Positions 54,266-63,153 of a DNA stretch of 64,000 nt are shown here, piece by piece; the first letter of the stretch is position 1, and each line of letters starts with the position of its first letter. The DNA comes from JAEUWI01 sp942492815 (GTDB lineage: Bacteria; Hydrogenedentota; Hydrogenedentia; Hydrogenedentales; JAEUWI01), in assembly GCA_942492815.1 (NCBI GenBank), contig OW818658.1, forward strand, positions 2,294,001-2,358,000. The letters are read 5' to 3'. Made by a program: the position numbers and the translations under genes. The notes beneath the pieces are model-generated. The model ran no database searches, was not told the origin of the DNA, and saw only the letters and a program-made list of their open reading frames with translations.

Positions 54266-56737
54266 ATGATTGAATCCAAGTTTGTTGACCAGATCAGTGC
54301 CCGCGTCGGCGTTTCACCGGCACAGGTCTCGGTCGCGATCGAGTTGTTCGACAAGGGTGCCACGATTCCCTTCGTGGCCCGTTACCGGAAGGATGCCACC
54401 GGTAACCTTGACGAAGTGAAGTTGGAAGCCATCGAAGACCTGAATTCCCAGTTCATCGCGCTTACCAACCGCCGCGACGCCATCCTCGACAACATCGAAA
54501 AACAGGGCAAGCTCACCGAAGCGCTTAAAAAGCAGATCACCGACTGCTGCGACGCCACGATCCTCGAAGATCTCTACCTCCCGTTCAAGAAGGCCCGCAA
54601 GACCAAAGCCACCACCGCCCGCGAACAGGGCTTGGAGCCCCTGGCCGAATTTATCTGGGCCCAGGTGGCCGGGGAACGCTCCCTGGAAGACGAAGCCGCC
54701 GCCTATGTCGACGCCGAAAAAGGGGTCGCCGATGCTGCCGCCGCGCTGGTGGGTGCCCGCCACATCATCGCCGAGCGCATCTCCCAGGACGCAGAACTGC
54801 GCCAGCACACCCGGCAGGTCTTCCACGAGCAGGGCCAGCTTGTCGCTGCGGACACCAAGAATGCCGAAGGCCAGAAAACCAAGTTCGAGGCCTATTACAA
54901 TTTCAAAGAGGCCATCAAGAGCATCCCATCCCACCGGCTCCTGGCCGTGCTGCGCGGCGTGCGCATGGGCTTCCTGCGCATGGAGTTGGCCGTCAACGAA
55001 GAGACCGTCCTCGCCGATATGCGTGGGCGCTTCATCAAAGACGCCCAGTCGCCCTTCGCCGGGTTGCTGTCGGAGACCATTGAGGACTCCTACAAGCGCC
55101 TGATCCAGCCCGCCATCGAAAATGAAGTTATCCAGCAGGCCCGTAAGCAGGCGGACGAAGAAGCCACGGGCGTCTTTCGCGAAAACGCGGAAAACCTGCT
55201 GCTCGCGTCGCCCGCTGGTCACAAGGCCGTTCTCGGTGTGGATCCCGGTCTTCGCACGGGGTCCAAGCTCGCCGTCATCGATGCCCAGGGTGGCTACCAG
55301 GAAAGCGCCACCATCTATCCCACCGAGCCGAAGAACGACGTGGTCGGCGCCGCCCGCACCCTCCTGGAACTGGTGCGCAAATACAACATTGAGTTGGTCG
55401 CCATCGGCAACGGCACTGGCTCCAAAGAAATCGGACGTTTCATCCGCACCGTGCTGAAGGAAGCCGAACTAGCCAATATCACTATTGTGTTGGTCAACGA
55501 AGCCGGGGCCTCGATCTACTCGGCATCGCAAGTTGCCCGAGACGAATTCCCCGATCTCGATCTGACCATTCGCGGTGCGATTTCCATCGCTCGCCGCCTC
55601 CAGGATCCCTTGGCCGAACTGGTTAAGCTGGAACCCCGCCACGTGGGCGTGGGCCAGTACCAGCACGACATCAACCAAAAGCAACTGCGCGAGGGCCTCA
55701 CCAAGACTGTCGAGTCCTGCGTGAACCGCGTGGGCGTCGATCTGAACACGGCCTCGGTGGAACTGCTCCGGTACATCAGCGGAATCCAGCAGAACACCGC
55801 GCAGAACATCGTCAAGCACCGCGAGGCCAACGGCGCCTTCCAGAGTCGCGCGCAGTTGAAAGAAATTTCGGGCGTGGGGGAGAAGACCTTCGAGCAGAGC
55901 GCGGGTTTCCTGCGTATCCAGAACGGCGTCGAGCCCCTCGACCAGACCTCCATTCACCCCGAGGCCTACGGGGTCGTCGAGGCCATGGCCTCCGCCCTCT
56001 CCGTCAAGAGTGCCGATCTGGTCCGCAATTCCGAGCTGCTTGGCAAACTTAATCTGGACACCTTCGTCAGCGATACCATCGGCAAACTGGCGCTGTCCGA
56101 TATCAAGCACGAGTTGCTCAAACCCGGTCGCGACCCACGGGAGCAGTTCCAGGCCCCCAAGTTCCTCGACGGTGTGGATGACGTGAAAGATCTGGAAATC
56201 GGCATGATTACCGAGGGTGTCGTCACCAACGTCACCGATTTCGGTGCCTTCGTCGATATCGGCGTCCATCAGGACGGGCTCATCCACCTCTCGGAACTGG
56301 CCAACCGCTATGTCCGCGATCCCCACGAAGTCGTCAAGGTCGGTCAGATTGTTCAGGTGAAGGTGATTCAGGTTGACAAGGACCTGCGCCGGGTATCCCT
56401 TTCCATCAAAGCCCTTCAGCCCCAGCCGGAAGCGCGCGCACCCCGTGCGAATCGTGAAGACAAGCCTGCGGGTGATACTGGTGCATCGCGTGATCGCCGT
56501 CCCAAGCCGGCCCGGCCCGAGGGGGGGCGGCCCGAAAGCGGGCGGCCCGCCGAAGCCAAACGCAGTGAAGGGGGGGATCGCGCCCAGCGCCCACCCCGCA
56601 AGGGCGACGGTCGCAAACCGCGCGGCGACAACAAGCCGCGCACGGCTCCAAAGCCCGCTCAGCCCGCACCCAAAGAGCAGATGAACACGCTGCTTGCGGA
56701 CCAGTTGGCGGCCCTTCGGGAAAAGTTTAACTCCTGA
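54266..56737 (+). CDS. tex: Tex-family RNA-binding transcription accessory protein
   Basis: This 823-residue protein follows the Tex architecture: helical N-terminus with TIPFVARYRKDATGNLDE, YqgF/RNase H-like domain (GVDPGLRTGSKLAVID), helix-hairpin-helix repeats (LLRYISGIQQNTAQNIV, LKEISGVGEKTFEQSAGFLRI) and an S1 domain (ITEGVVTNVTDFGAFVDIG, about 645-715). After S1 there is an unusual tail of about 100 residues rich in Arg, Pro, Gly and Lys, probably disordered and RNA-binding. Tex affects transcription and stress tolerance. The gene appears monocistronic. Confidence 0.95.
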   Translation: MIESKFVDQISARVGVSPAQVSVAIELFDKGATIPFVARYRKDATGNLDEVKLEAIEDLNSQFIALTNRRDAILDNIEKQGKLTEALKKQITDCCDATILEDLYLPFKKARKTKATTAREQGLEPLAEFIWAQVAGERSLEDEAAAYVDAEKGVADAAAALVGARHIIAERISQDAELRQHTRQVFHEQGQLVAADTKNAEGQKTKFEAYYNFKEAIKSIPSHRLLAVLRGVRMGFLRMELAVNEETVLADMRGRFIKDAQSPFAGLLSETIEDSYKRLIQPAIENEVIQQARKQADEEATGVFRENAENLLLASPAGHKAVLGVDPGLRTGSKLAVIDAQGGYQESATIYPTEPKNDVVGAARTLLELVRKYNIELVAIGNGTGSKEIGRFIRTVLKEAELANITIVLVNEAGASIYSASQVARDEFPDLDLTIRGAISIARRLQDPLAELVKLEPRHVGVGQYQHDINQKQLREGLTKTVESCVNRVGVDLNTASVELLRYISGIQQNTAQNIVKHREANGAFQSRAQLKEISGVGEKTFEQSAGFLRIQNGVEPLDQTSIHPEAYGVVEAMASALSVKSADLVRNSELLGKLNLDTFVSDTIGKLALSDIKHELLKPGRDPREQFQAPKFLDGVDDVKDLEIGMITEGVVTNVTDFGAFVDIGVHQDGLIHLSELANRYVRDPHEVVKVGQIVQVKVIQVDKDLRRVSLSIKALQPQPEARAPRANREDKPAGDTGASRDRRPKPARPEGGRPESGRPAEAKRSEGGDRAQRPPRKGDGRKPRGDNKPRTAPKPAQPAPKEQMNTLLADQLAALREKFNS

Positions 56738-56785
56738 CACCGCGGAAAATAAACTGATAAAACTGCGAATTGTGTCTTGCCCACC

Positions 56786-56814
56786 TTGACTTTTGGCTCG
56801 GACTATGCTACCCT
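56786..56814 (+). promoter_or_regulatory. Possible sigma-70 promoter upstream of the DksA-like gene
   Basis: TTGACT (56786-56791) and TACCCT (56809-56814) are separated by exactly 17 bases, in a locally A/T-richer gap about 190 bases before the gene. The -10 element is poor, so confidence is low. Confidence 0.35.
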
Positions 56815-57006
56815 CTCCACGCTTGTGACCTCGGCGGACCCGGTCCGGGGATATATATTCGGTGCCCGCTGGCGTGTCGCCATCGGCATGCTGTCCGGGA
56901 TTCGCTCGACTTAATGCCGTGCTCGTCACGCGCCGGATTCCCGGTGCGGAGGGTACATTCAAGGCCTCGCCCAGGCGTGAAGCCCGATCTTGCAGGAGTG
57001 TATGCA

Positions 57007-57381
57007 GTGAGCATGAACAAAAAAGACGCGAAAAAATTTGAGAAACTGTTGATCGCCGAGCGGGACCGTCTCAGCGGCAGCATTCGCAATATTGAAGATG
57101 CCTCCCGATACGAATCCGGCCGTGACAACAGCGGCGACCTGTCCAGCTATGCGGAGTCGGGCACCGATAACTTCGAGTTGGAAACGGCCCTGAACATCGC
57201 CAGCGGCGAATCCCACTGGTTGAATGAAGTGTCCGAAGCGCTGGTTCGCATCGAAAATGGCGGCTATGGCACGTGTGAGGGCTGTGAAAAGGAAATTCCC
57301 CGGAAACGGTTGGAAGTGTTCCCTTCCGCGCGCTTTTGCGTAACCTGCCAGAGTGAAATTGAGAAGCAGAAAGCCTACTGA
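57007..57381 (+). CDS. DksA/TraR family zinc-finger protein
   Basis: This protein of about 124 residues has an N-terminal coiled-coil region (MNKKDAKKFEKLLIAERDRL) with acidic DNSGDLSSYAESGTDNFE, and a four-cysteine zinc finger at the C-terminus (CEGCEKEIPRKRL...CVTCQ). DksA-like proteins enter the RNA polymerase secondary channel and modulate promoters, often with ppGpp. GTG 57007 is preferred as start because AGGAG (56994-56998) is 8 bases upstream; ATG 57013 is two codons later. It precedes lgt, as RNA polymerase-binding zinc-finger genes often precede lspA or lgt. Confidence 0.9.
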   Translation: MSMNKKDAKKFEKLLIAERDRLSGSIRNIEDASRYESGRDNSGDLSSYAESGTDNFELETALNIASGESHWLNEVSEALVRIENGGYGTCEGCEKEIPRKRLEVFPSARFCVTCQSEIEKQKAY

Positions 57382-57520
57382 ACGATTTTCAGGATTTCGG
57401 CCAGGCGCTTCGCGGATTCGGTAATACCGCGGAGCGCTTTGCTGCTTGATGGGGCATCTCTCCCACACGGGAGACAGGCGCCCTACGCCGAGTCAAAACC
57501 CTTGAGGCATTTATCCCGCC

Positions 57521-58384
57521 ATGTATCCTTCCATTTTCCACTGGGGCCCCATAACGCTCCATTCCTACGGACTGATGATCGCCCTGGGCTTCATCACGAT
57601 CCTGTATTTCATGCAGCGGGATGCCCGACGCGTCGGGGTCGATCCCAACGCCATCGGGGATACCGCCTTCTGGACCCTGATTCTCGGCGTGGCGTCGACG
57701 CGGCTGACCCACATCATCATGTTCCCCCAGTTTTACTCCTGGAACGATCCTATCGGCTGGATCAACGTCACCAACGGCGGCCTGGTCTTCCAGGGAGCCA
57801 TTCCCACCGCCATGGTCTACATCTATTGGGCCATGCGCCGCCGGAATATCTCATTTCTGGTGGTGGCTGATATCGTGCTGCCCTATGTTCCCATCGCCCA
57901 GGCCTTTGGCCGCATGGGGTGCTTCCTGAAAGGCTGCTGCCACGGTGCCCGGGCCGACGACCTGCCCTGGGGCGTTTGCTTCCCCGAGGGGAGCCCCGCC
58001 TTCAGCACCCACCAGCACAATTACGCCAATTTCCCCGCCGATGCGACCTGGTCCTATCCGGTTCACCCCACCCAGCTCTACAGCATCCTGTTGCTCTTGT
58101 GCATCACCGCGCTTCTGCTCTATTTCCGGAAGCACCGCTCCTTCATCGGCATGTGCCTCCCGCTCTATTTCGTCTTCTACGCGATCAAGCGATTTATCGT
58201 GGAAATGTACCGGGGCGACGGGAACCCAACACACCAGTATTTCGGGCTGGACCTCACGACCCAGCAGTGGTTTTGCGTGGGCATGATGGCCTTCGGCCTG
58301 GCCACCTGGTATCTGATGTACCGATTCCGGGACCGTACGGTCGATACGACCTTTCCGAAGCCGCCGGAACCGGGTACGACATGA
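57521..58384 (+). CDS. lgt: Prolipoprotein diacylglyceryl transferase
   Basis: This 287-residue inner-membrane enzyme adds diacylglycerol from phosphatidylglycerol to the lipobox cysteine of prelipoproteins. Signatures are ITLHSYGLMIALGF, GGLVFQGAIPTAMVY, the core GRMGCFLKGCCHG and HPTQLYSILL. Several membrane segments are visible. It would process the two lipoproteins encoded at 7911-9125 and 9909-12743. The start at 57521 gives MYPSIFHWGPITLHSYG, the usual N-terminus. Confidence 0.97.
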   Translation: MYPSIFHWGPITLHSYGLMIALGFITILYFMQRDARRVGVDPNAIGDTAFWTLILGVASTRLTHIIMFPQFYSWNDPIGWINVTNGGLVFQGAIPTAMVYIYWAMRRRNISFLVVADIVLPYVPIAQAFGRMGCFLKGCCHGARADDLPWGVCFPEGSPAFSTHQHNYANFPADATWSYPVHPTQLYSILLLLCITALLLYFRKHRSFIGMCLPLYFVFYAIKRFIVEMYRGDGNPTHQYFGLDLTTQQWFCVGMMAFGLATWYLMYRFRDRTVDTTFPKPPEPGTT

Positions 58385-58464
58385 ATCTTGGACTGCCCGA
58401 ATAGTTTCGGTATACTTCGCACGGGGATAATGTGTGCTGACTAGGTTCAAGGCCGGGAGGGCCT

Positions 58465-59364
58465 ATGTGGCGTTTCGCACAGGTTTCTGATCCGCATCTG
58501 GCGAGTCAACGAGACGGTATCTGGAATAATCGGTTTCTGTGCACCATGATGCCGGGCGTCATGGAATGCCTCGCCCATGACCTCGCCGTGTTGAAGCCCG
58601 ATTTCCTGCTCGTCACCGGAGACATCGCCAGTACCCAGACCCGCGAAGCCATGCTCGAAGCCCGGGACAGCATGGAGAGCTTGGGCATTCCCTATTACCC
58701 CATGGGGGGCAATCACGATTTCGTCCTGGAAGATTCCCGTGACTGGTTTCTGGAGGCGTTTCAGCATCGACTGCCTGTGCCACAGACCTACTACGCCTTC
58801 ACCCACAAGAACCTCCATTTTTGCGTCCTGGACGCCTGGTGGATGTGGTCCGACGGGACCTTGTGTGAAGTCAGCGAGGCCAGTGTGGCCCGCGATCTGG
58901 ATACCACATTGAAGGGCGCTCGATGGGCCATCCCGCCCCATCAACTTACATGGCTTGCCGAGGATCTGCGGCAGAACCCGGATATCACCACTGTGATCGC
59001 CGTACACTACCCGGCGATTCCCATTCCCGAGCGGCTGCACCGGCCGGACTTTAACGATGGGGGTTGCTTGGAGAACGGGGAGCTGTTGATGGAATGCCTG
59101 GCGAAGTATCCCCAGGTGAAGGCCATTTTCTCGGGGCATGTCCACCTGAACTTCGTGGAGCGGTGCAACGGAATCACGCAGGTGGTGACGGGTGCCTTGC
59201 CCGAGTTCCCGACCGAGTACCGGGATATCTGCGTCTTCGAGGATCGGATGGAGATTCAGACGCTTGGACTCAGCGATCCAGACTTTGCCACGCGTTCGTT
59301 AATTCCAGGGAAGAACTGGACTGCGGGGGATAGCGAGGACCGAAAGGTTGTCATTCACTTCTGA
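58465..59364 (+). CDS. Calcineurin-like metallophosphoesterase
   Basis: This 299-residue protein has the metal-binding motifs of the calcineurin-like superfamily in order: VSDPHL, LVTGDIA, GNHDF, VHYPAIP and SGHVHLNF. The layout is that of the cAMP phosphodiesterase/Icc-like group, but the substrate cannot be fixed. There is no signal peptide, so it acts in the cytoplasm. Its last 10 bases overlap the end of the convergent secreted-protein gene. Confidence 0.88.
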   Translation: MWRFAQVSDPHLASQRDGIWNNRFLCTMMPGVMECLAHDLAVLKPDFLLVTGDIASTQTREAMLEARDSMESLGIPYYPMGGNHDFVLEDSRDWFLEAFQHRLPVPQTYYAFTHKNLHFCVLDAWWMWSDGTLCEVSEASVARDLDTTLKGARWAIPPHQLTWLAEDLRQNPDITTVIAVHYPAIPIPERLHRPDFNDGGCLENGELLMECLAKYPQVKAIFSGHVHLNFVERCNGITQVVTGALPEFPTEYRDICVFEDRMEIQTLGLSDPDFATRSLIPGKNWTAGDSEDRKVVIHF

Positions 59365-59861
59365 GGCTTTTCACCCGCCTTCGTTGCCGGTGCGGCCAGT
59401 GACAGCACCACGACCAACTCCTTGCCGTCGCCCAGCTTGAGCCCACGTACGAGTACCTTTTTCCCGGGCTGGAGCAGCAATTCCGTGGCCAGCGCATCAA
59501 TTTCATCACCGGGCTTCTTTTCCGAAGGCATGGTGATCTTGATTTTCATGCGGTACCGACCGTCCTTCGCCAGCGTGGGGGCGCTTGCCGAGAGGGTATA
59601 CTGCTCGTTGAGCGCAGTCCGATACTCTTTCTCATCCGTGAAGGTGTATTCGTCCGTCTTGAGCTTCAGGTAGGTGTCGAACTTCAGGGCCTTGACCGCG
59701 TCCTTCACTTCGTCCAGCCCCGGATCAAAGTGGGGGGTATCGCGGCCCTCGGTATGGGCTTCCATGGCCCAGACCTTGAAGTCGGCGGTGCCTTCGGCCA
59801 AAGCCAGAAGGGGCGCCATCAGCATGACGCCCAGCACGATGGCTGCCTTCCAGGAAGCCAT
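59355..59861 (-). CDS. Secreted protein of unknown function, third gene of a sigma operon
   Basis: This 168-residue protein has a signal peptide (AAIVLGVMLMAPLLALAEG) and then a beta-rich domain ending in TKAGEKPQK. Not recognised as a known family. It starts two bases after the anti-sigma stop, so it belongs to the ECF sigma/anti-sigma operon and probably works in the periplasm or on the surface in the response that the sigma factor controls. Confidence 0.75.
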   Translation of the reverse strand: MASWKAAIVLGVMLMAPLLALAEGTADFKVWAMEAHTEGRDTPHFDPGLDEVKDAVKALKFDTYLKLKTDEYTFTDEKEYRTALNEQYTLSASAPTLAKDGRYRMKIKITMPSEKKPGDEIDALATELLLQPGKKVLVRGLKLGDGKELVVVLSLAAPATKAGEKPQK

Positions 59862-59863
59862 TG

Positions 59864-60310
59864 TCAGATATCATCCTTGCCGATATGGATATTAATGGAG
59901 GTGACACCGCCCTCGGGAGTCTCGACACTCACGGAGGCACCCTCAATTTCCGTGGATACGGACTGCACCTCGTCGGCTTTGAGGGGCTCGGGGCCCGTAA
60001 ACATGGAGAAGGTGGCCACGGCAATCACCAGCGCGGCGGCGGCCAGGCTCATGAGCGCCCAGATACCGCCCGAACGGCGGTGGGGTTCATGAATACCGGC
60101 CTTGATGCCCTCCATAAAAGCGGGAAACTGCTGATCGCTCAGCACGGGGGTGGCCAGGGCCGGCACCAGAGAATGGCGCCACGCCAGAAGGCTATCGTGA
60201 TGGGCCGCGCAGGCCGGACATGCCACCACATGGGCTTCCACGGCCTTTTCATTCCGGGCCTCACCGTCAAGGAGGGCCTCCACATCTTTGAACCAACTAC
60301 AGCTTTTCAT
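59864..60310 (-). CDS. Zinc-finger anti-sigma factor (membrane-bound)
   Basis: This 148-residue protein has an N-terminal zinc-finger anti-sigma motif H-x3-C-x2-C (HVVACPAC, about residues 27-34). A membrane segment follows (LMSLAAAALVIAVATFSMF, about 87-105), then about 40 periplasmic residues. It should hold the ECF sigma factor at the inner membrane until a signal is sensed. It overlaps the sigma gene by four bases (ATGA), which couples their translation. Confidence 0.9.
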   Translation of the reverse strand: MKSCSWFKDVEALLDGEARNEKAVEAHVVACPACAAHHDSLLAWRHSLVPALATPVLSDQQFPAFMEGIKAGIHEPHRRSGGIWALMSLAAAALVIAVATFSMFTGPEPLKADEVQSVSTEIEGASVSVETPEGGVTSINIHIGKDDI

Positions 60311-60954
60311 GATTTTCCACCTTCCACGAAGCCCAGAAGCGCGAGTTTACTCTGCAACTTCTTTCGGGCATGATGCAAACGGCTCATCACCGTACCTTCA
60401 CTACACGCCATCACCTCCGCCATCTCTTTATACGACATATCTTCAAATTCCCGGAGCACAAAGGCCATCCGGTGCTTGGGGGGCAACCCGTCCAGCGCCT
60501 GCTGGATGGCCGCGCCCAGTTCCGTATTGCTAAGGGTCTGGCCCGGATCCGACTGGCTCGCAAAAAAGTCCTGCGTCGGCAGGGCGTCCATGGACACCGT
60601 CGGCACGCGCCGCTTCTTAAAATGGTCTTTACAATGGTTTGCGGCGATCCGCAGCACCCACGTCTTGAATCCGGCCTCGCCCCGGAACTGGTTCAGCGAG
60701 CGGTAGGCCTTGATGAACACTTCCTGGGAAACGTCCCAAGCTTCTTCCCGGTTTCGCAGAAAATGGTAGCTCAGGCCGTACACATCATTCCGATATCGGC
60801 GAACCAACTCTTCAAATGCGGCTTCCTCGCCGCTGCGGGCGCGGGCTACCAGCTCCGAATCCTCGGCTTCTCGGGGGACCGTAGTGATATCCAAGCGCTC
60901 CTCATCTGCGGTCAAGTTGCCAAACAGCAGTCTGACATCCAACGATAGACTCAT
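60307..60954 (-). CDS. ECF RNA polymerase sigma factor
   Basis: This protein of about 215 residues has region 2 (EELVRRYRNDVYGLSYHFLRN, read in parts; AWDVSQEVFIKAYRSL; GFKTWVLRIAANHCKDH) and region 4 (LPPKHRMAFVLREFEDMSYKEMAEVM, in parts; SEGTVMSRLHHARKKL). It directs polymerase to stress promoters. ATG 60954 with GGAG about nine bases upstream is chosen over ATG 60981. It is first in a sigma/anti-sigma/secreted-protein operon and, unlike the fusions at 23-30 kb, is a conventional soluble ECF factor. Confidence 0.93.
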   Translation of the reverse strand: MSLSLDVRLLFGNLTADEERLDITTVPREAEDSELVARARSGEEAAFEELVRRYRNDVYGLSYHFLRNREEAWDVSQEVFIKAYRSLNQFRGEAGFKTWVLRIAANHCKDHFKKRRVPTVSMDALPTQDFFASQSDPGQTLSNTELGAAIQQALDGLPPKHRMAFVLREFEDMSYKEMAEVMACSEGTVMSRLHHARKKLQSKLALLGFVEGGKS

Positions 60955-61385
60955 TCGCAGGGTCTCCTCATTCCACACCACCAGACGCCACCGGAACCCC
61001 TGTATTCAAAAAATCTTATGGCGAACGCCACCGGACGTATTCTAGCACGGAGTCGCCCGCTCGAACACGCGGGAATGGGTCTTATGGGGCGTGATGAGGG
61101 GGGAATATCCATAAGACGCATAAGGCCCATTCTCCACACTTCAGACTTCATCCTTCAGAATTCACCCCTCATCCTTCAATCGTGTCGCATTACTCCGGGG
61201 GCATCTGGTAGACTTTCCATGTAGCAGGATGGGGTCTAGTATCCGCTGGCGCTTGTTGTCAGCGTGGGGCGATACCCCGTCGGGTGCCGCAGCAGTCCGG
61301 ACCGGCTATCCCGATTTCGGCACGGTCAATGGAAACAGGCCCAAAATTGCCCCATGGCAGCCATGGCGGCCAACTTGGAGATCCC
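60955..61385. other. Intergenic stretch between divergent sigma and protease genes
   Basis: No gene is seen in these 431 bases. They hold the divergent promoters (not resolved) and the period-7 repeat at 61141-61182. The protease ribosome-binding site (TTGGAGAT) lies just before 61386. Confidence 0.5.
61141..61182. repeat. Degenerate heptamer repeat (TCANNNN x6)
   Basis: Six consecutive 7-base units begin with TCA: TCAGACT, TCATCCT, TCAGAAT, TCACCCC, TCATCCT, TCAATCG. The same TCA phase is seen in the two heptamer arrays inside dnaE2. Confidence 0.75.
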
Positions 61386-62996
61386 ATGCAGAATAAAAGC
61401 AGCAAGAAGGAGTTTTTTGCGCTCCTGACCTTCCTTACGGTTTTGACATTGTTGCTGACCAACGGCTTCGCTCCCCGTATCCATGCCCAGGGCGGTGAAG
61501 TAGACATTTACCCCCAGGTCGAGCCCATTGGCGAGGTCCTCACCAAGATTCTCGATGAGTACGTGCGCGAAGCCGATCTCGATCGGGTCGTGGAGGGGGC
61601 CATCTTCGGCATGATGAGCGCCCTGGGCGGCCACAACAGCTATATCCCGGCGCAGGCGCTAACGGAAATGCGGGAAGATACCCGGGGCGAGTTTGAAGGC
61701 ATCGGCATCTCCATCAAAGAAGAGAACCGCCAGGTCATCATCTTCACACCCATCGAAGGCGCGCCCGCAGCCACGGCGGGCCTGCTTCCCGGCGATATCA
61801 TTGTCGCCGTGGATGGCGTCACCACGGAAGACATGTGGAAAGAAGCCGAGACCAATCCCGGGTTCAAGATTGTCAACGCCGTCGCGGACAAGATCCGTGG
61901 ACAGCGCGGCACGGAGGTGAAGATTACCGTTTCCCGCATCGCGCCGGATGCCTCGGGCACCCAGCAACTGGATTTCATGGTGAAGCGCGACAAAGTCCCG
62001 CTCGAAAGCATCCGGGAATCCCGGGTGCTTCCCGATGGTGTGGGCTACATCCGCTTACGCGATTTCAAAGACAACTCGGCCGCCGATATCAAGAAGCACC
62101 TAATCGAATTCAAGAAGCAGGGAATGACCTCCTTCGTGCTGGATCTTCGCTGGAATCCGGGCGGTCTTCTGAATGCGAGCGCCCAGGTTTGCGACCTCTT
62201 ACTGCCCAAGAAGTCCCTGGTGACCTACACCAAGGGCCGCGAGCAGGCGGACGGCAAGGCCAACGTGGAGAACGTGGAACTGTACACGGAGCACGAGCCC
62301 GTACTGCCCCTGGACTTTCCCATGGTCGTGCTGGTGAACGGCGAAACGGCCAGTTCGGCTGAAATCGTGACGGGTGCCCTCCAGTACCACAAGCGCGCCC
62401 TGATCATCGGCGAAAAGACCTTCGGCAAGGGCAGCGTCCAGACCATTATCCCCTTGAAGCGCCCGGTCCAGACCGCGCTTCGCCTGACGACCGCGCTCTA
62501 CTACACGCCGGCCGACGTGACCATCGACCACCAGGGTATCCTGCCTGATATCGAAGCGGCCATGCCGGAAGAAGATGTCCGCGCCCTGATCAACCAGCTC
62601 TACCGCACGTTTGAGAAGGATCACACCCAGAAAAACGCTCAAAACCACGGCACGGTCACGGGCCACTCGGTTTCCGCCATCGACGAGACGGCGAATGCCG
62701 AAGAAGAGGCACTGCTGGCCCAGGTCTCGGCCTTCTACGGCGAGGACGTGTCCAAGACGCTTCGCGAGAGCATCAGTCTCAAGGAGCGTACCGACAAGAC
62801 CGTTGAAGATCTGCCCCTGTTTAAGGCCGTGGAGGTCATCAAGGAATCGGCGGATTGGAAAGCCACTTTCGACAAGTACCACCGGGACGTGAAGGAAACG
62901 CAGATCGCCGCGTCGGAAGATCTGAGCAAGCCCGAGCCCGGCAGCCTTGCCGAGATTTACCAACTTGAGCAGCCGGCCGCCGAACCGACGCCGTGA
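61386..62996 (+). CDS. C-terminal processing (CtpA-type) S41 peptidase
   Basis: This 536-residue exported protease has a signal peptide (EFFALLTFLTVLTLLLTNG), a PDZ domain (about 90-180; GIGISIKEENRQVIIFTPIEGAPA in parts; GLLPGDIIVAVDGV) and an S41 catalytic domain (about 185-365). The catalytic serine lies in NGETASSAEIV and the lysine in GEKTFGKGSVQ. A C-terminal extension of about 150 residues, charged and helical, is longer than in typical CtpA. It cleaves C-termini of periplasmic proteins and may act in envelope quality control. Start ATG 61386 is preferred over the upstream open frame because of the signal peptide. Confidence 0.92.
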   Translation: MQNKSSKKEFFALLTFLTVLTLLLTNGFAPRIHAQGGEVDIYPQVEPIGEVLTKILDEYVREADLDRVVEGAIFGMMSALGGHNSYIPAQALTEMREDTRGEFEGIGISIKEENRQVIIFTPIEGAPAATAGLLPGDIIVAVDGVTTEDMWKEAETNPGFKIVNAVADKIRGQRGTEVKITVSRIAPDASGTQQLDFMVKRDKVPLESIRESRVLPDGVGYIRLRDFKDNSAADIKKHLIEFKKQGMTSFVLDLRWNPGGLLNASAQVCDLLLPKKSLVTYTKGREQADGKANVENVELYTEHEPVLPLDFPMVVLVNGETASSAEIVTGALQYHKRALIIGEKTFGKGSVQTIIPLKRPVQTALRLTTALYYTPADVTIDHQGILPDIEAAMPEEDVRALINQLYRTFEKDHTQKNAQNHGTVTGHSVSAIDETANAEEEALLAQVSAFYGEDVSKTLRESISLKERTDKTVEDLPLFKAVEVIKESADWKATFDKYHRDVKETQIAASEDLSKPEPGSLAEIYQLEQPAAEPTP

Positions 62997-63153
62997 GTCT
63001 GGCGCCATCGGCGCTCTCGCTCATCCGCCATGCTGATTAAACGGCAGCGGGCCGACAACCTTCACGGTTGCGCCCGCTGCCTCGGTTTTCATGCAGCGAT
63101 CATGGCAAGTTGACGTAAGTCTTAAACCTGAACACCAAACGAACGGAGTTTCC

